Shown here: piece after piece, positions 4,760-6,687 of the stretch | Numbering within the stretch: position 1 is the first letter of the stretch | Layout of the letters: every line of letters starts with the position of its first letter | DNA from: Herpetosiphonaceae bacterium | GTDB taxonomy: Bacteria > Chloroflexota > Chloroflexia > Chloroflexales > Kallotenuaceae | Reading direction: 5' to 3' | Assembly: GCA_030147335.1 (NCBI GenBank) | Contig: JASKZZ010000237.1 | Coordinates: forward strand, 1 to 6,687 | DNA: 6,687 nucleotides | Notes under the pieces: model-generated | What the model was told of the DNA's origin: nothing | Databases searched by the model: none | What the model saw: only the letters and a program-made list of their open reading frames with translations | Made by a program: the position numbers and the translations under genes

Positions 4760-6687
4760 TTATACAGCTGACGGTTGTTGGATTGGTATTTTTACATAGA
4801 AACTTGTACCGACATTGTGCAGGCTTTCCAGCCAGATTTGGCCGCCATGGCGCAGCACAATCTCACGGCTGATATACACGCCCAGGCCCAGACCACTGGC
4901 AGATGTTACTGTGTTAGCACGGTAATACCGATCATACACTTTTGCCTGCACTTCGGGTGTCATTCCAACGCCCTGGTCGCGCACGGCCACGACCACGCAT
5001 TGGGCCGAGTCCTGCTCAGCCGACCTTCCATCAGCACATGGTTCGGTCCACACATCTACAGTAATTGTCGTTCCCGATGCACTGTAACGCGCCGCGTTGG
5101 ACAGCAGATTAGTAAAAACCTGCTGCAAGCGTAGCTGATCGCCCACAATCTGTAGCGTCGGCGGCCCGTTAAACACAAACTCATGGCCGCGGTCGCCAAT
5201 ACTGATACGATCCATACTGGCATCAATCAGCGTAACGAGATCAACCGGCTGGAGGTACAACTGGAGCCGTCCCGCATCCAAGCGCGACACATCAAGCAAA
5301 TTATCAACCAACCGCACCAGATGGTCGACTTGCCGCGACAACATCATAATGCCGCGCCGGTCGCGGTCAGTTGCGTCCGGACGATGCACCTCGCGCTGCA
5401 CCAGCAAATCTGTGTACCCTTTGATCGCGGCCAGTGGCGCTCGCAGCTCATGGGCAGCAACAGCCACAAACTCATCACGAAGCGCTTCGTGCTGCTTATA
5501 TGCCGTCATGTCGCGGAACACAACAACCGCTCCGTCAACATGACCAGTATCGGCAACCAAGGGCGCGCCCGAGCTGCTGATCACAAGATCCCGCCCGTCG
5601 GCACTGGTGACAATCAGCTCATAATTATGGAAGATTTCACCGCGCAAGCTCTTCGCCAGCGGCATCATGTCCGAAACAACAAACTCACCGTCAAGCGTCC
5701 GCATTGCAAGAATACGCGCCAGCTCACTCGTTGCAGTTCCCCGATCGAATGAATACCCAAGAATTTCGGTAGCCATCTGATTTGAAAGCACGAGATCACC
5801 GTTGGCGTCACAGATCAGCACACCTTCGGCAATTGACGCAATCACACCTGCAAGCTGACGACGTTCGCGCTGACTCGCTTGATACAGCTGGTAGTTGGCA
5901 ACGGCAATACCAATTTGATTACCAATTGCCAGCAGCGACGGCCAATCCAACCGCTGGTGTCGACCTGCCGATAGCCCAATCAGTATCACTCCTACGCTTG
6001 AGCCGCCGGCCATCAGTGGCATCACCGCCACAGTATCAATGTTTTGTGACTTGAGTTCGGCCCATGGATGGTTTTCGGACACAGGCTCAATGGCTGGTTG
6101 CCCAACTCTCATCACATCGGCTAGCAGTGGCTGATCAAAATCGACCGACGAGCCGACCTCGAACTGCGACGCCATCAGCTGCGAACTGACCTCGATTCGC
6201 CCACCTGCTTCGTTCAACAGCGCCAACGCGCCGCCGGTAGCGCCAACAACATAAAGCGTTACCGACAGCACCTGTTCCAACATCTGCGGCATATCTGCGG
6301 CGGTACTAATCGCAGTAACAACAGCATCGAATGCCTGCAATCGGCGATGCTGCGACGTCATCTCAACATAGATTTGGGCATTGCGAAACACTACGGCGAG
6401 CTGATCAGCAAATGCTTGCAGCAAGGGAAGTTCGGCAGCGGCCGCGATTGGACCGACACCAACATCGAACAACTCTAGCGCGCCGATTGGAATACCACCT
6501 AGATACAGCGGCAGCACCACAACCCGCACTCCAATTGGAAGCTGCGCCGCGAATTGCTTCATCAAAACGGCATTTGCGGGATCGAGTGTAGCTAACGAGC
6601 GCTGATAAGCAAGCTTGTCAGGCAGCAAGATCGGTTGACGTGTTGCAACAACATCGCCAACGCCGCCCTCGTGCAGCCGCAGTGCAA
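4760..6687 (-). CDS. Multidomain sensor histidine kinase GAF-GAF-PAS-HisKA-HATPase (5' partial)
   Basis: The frame is open to the window edge, so the N-terminus is missing; 641 full codons are visible. Numbering from the first full codon (6685), the end of a GAF domain spans 1-104 (VVATRQPILLPD near its start), a second GAF about 114-265, a PAS about 272-395, HisKA about 402-470 and HATPase about 512-636. The phospho-accepting His412 lies in FVAVAAHELRAPLAAIKGY. The N-box is FTNLLSNAARYS (Asn530), the G1 box DQGVGM (Asp570) and the G2 lid GLGLG (598-602). The protein would autophosphorylate and pass the phosphate to a response regulator, none of which is in the window. No membrane segment is visible, so the visible part is cytoplasmic. 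The residue four after the His is Ala rather than the usual Thr, Ser or Asn. A TTG at 6628 could be mistaken for the start, but it lies inside the GAF domain. The ligand is unknown. Confidence 0.93.
   Translation of the reverse strand, partial: ALRLHEGGVGDVVATRQPILLPDKLAYQRSLATLDPANAVLMKQFAAQLPIGVRVVVLPLYLGGIPIGALELFDVGVGPIAAAAELPLLQAFADQLAVVFRNAQIYVEMTSQHRRLQAFDAVVTAISTAADMPQMLEQVLSVTLYVVGATGGALALLNEAGGRIEVSSQLMASQFEVGSSVDFDQPLLADVMRVGQPAIEPVSENHPWAELKSQNIDTVAVMPLMAGGSSVGVILIGLSAGRHQRLDWPSLLAIGNQIGIAVANYQLYQASQRERRQLAGVIASIAEGVLICDANGDLVLSNQMATEILGYSFDRGTATSELARILAMRTLDGEFVVSDMMPLAKSLRGEIFHNYELIVTSADGRDLVISSSGAPLVADTGHVDGAVVVFRDMTAYKQHEALRDEFVAVAAHELRAPLAAIKGYTDLLVQREVHRPDATDRDRRGIMMLSRQVDHLVRLVDNLLDVSRLDAGRLQLYLQPVDLVTLIDASMDRISIGDRGHEFVFNGPPTLQIVGDQLRLQQVFTNLLSNAARYSASGTTITVDVWTEPCADGRSAEQDSAQCVVVAVRDQGVGMTPEVQAKVYDRYYRANTVTSASGLGLGVYISREIVLRHGGQIWLESLHNVGTSFYVKIPIQQPSAV

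Noticed and set aside
5183..5752. Long plus-strand open frame of 189 codons opposite the histidine kinase.
   Set aside because: It is antisense to the PAS, HisKA and early HATPase coding region, and its composition is what the complementary strand of a real gene would give.
6626..6628. TTG as the start of the right-hand histidine kinase.
   Set aside because: The frame stays open upstream to the window edge and the upstream codons encode typical GAF sequence, so the real start lies outside.

Overview
The window carries six protein-coding genes, all on the minus strand. From right to left, in transcription order, they are: a GAF/PAS sensor histidine kinase (5' end outside the window), rarA, rsbS, rsbT, folK, and a membrane-anchored CHASE3-GAF-GAF sensor (3' end outside the window). 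By eye the GC content is near 50%. An RsbS/RsbT pair, multi-GAF sensor proteins, a CHASE3 receptor and a lone folK together suggest a free-living bacterium with many sensory proteins. A Chloroflexota member such as a Herpetosiphon-like organism fits best. This is an inference from gene content and composition, not an identification.

Right part (3320-6687): a cytoplasmic histidine kinase with part of one GAF, a second GAF, a PAS, a HisKA and an HATPase domain is followed after 78 bases by rarA, the replication-fork AAA+ ATPase. No gene for a partner response regulator is visible.

Middle part (2200-3319): a 201-base gap holds a consensus TATAAT promoter. Next come rsbS and rsbT, which overlap by 14 bases and closely resemble the Bacillus stressosome scaffold protein and its switch kinase. 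The phosphorylated serine of RsbS falls at residue 59 once the GTG start behind a strong Shine-Dalgarno sequence is used. Neither the sensory partner RsbR nor the usual target phosphatase RsbU is in the window. A 10-bp hairpin follows rsbT and probably ends its transcript.

Left part (1-2181): folK (folate synthesis) begins only 18 bases past the hairpin. It is followed by an extended -10 promoter and a CHASE3-GAF-GAF transmembrane receptor whose output domain is cut off by the window edge. That output could be a histidine kinase, a PP2C phosphatase or a GGDEF domain. If it were a phosphatase or a cyclase, it would be a natural candidate target for the RsbT switch.

The window is therefore mostly recognisable families. 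Its interest lies in a minimal stressosome switch placed between two multidomain sensors, and in a kinase lacking the usual phosphatase-motif residue after its phospho-histidine. I found no RNA gene, CRISPR array, insertion sequence, phage gene or plus-strand gene that I could support.
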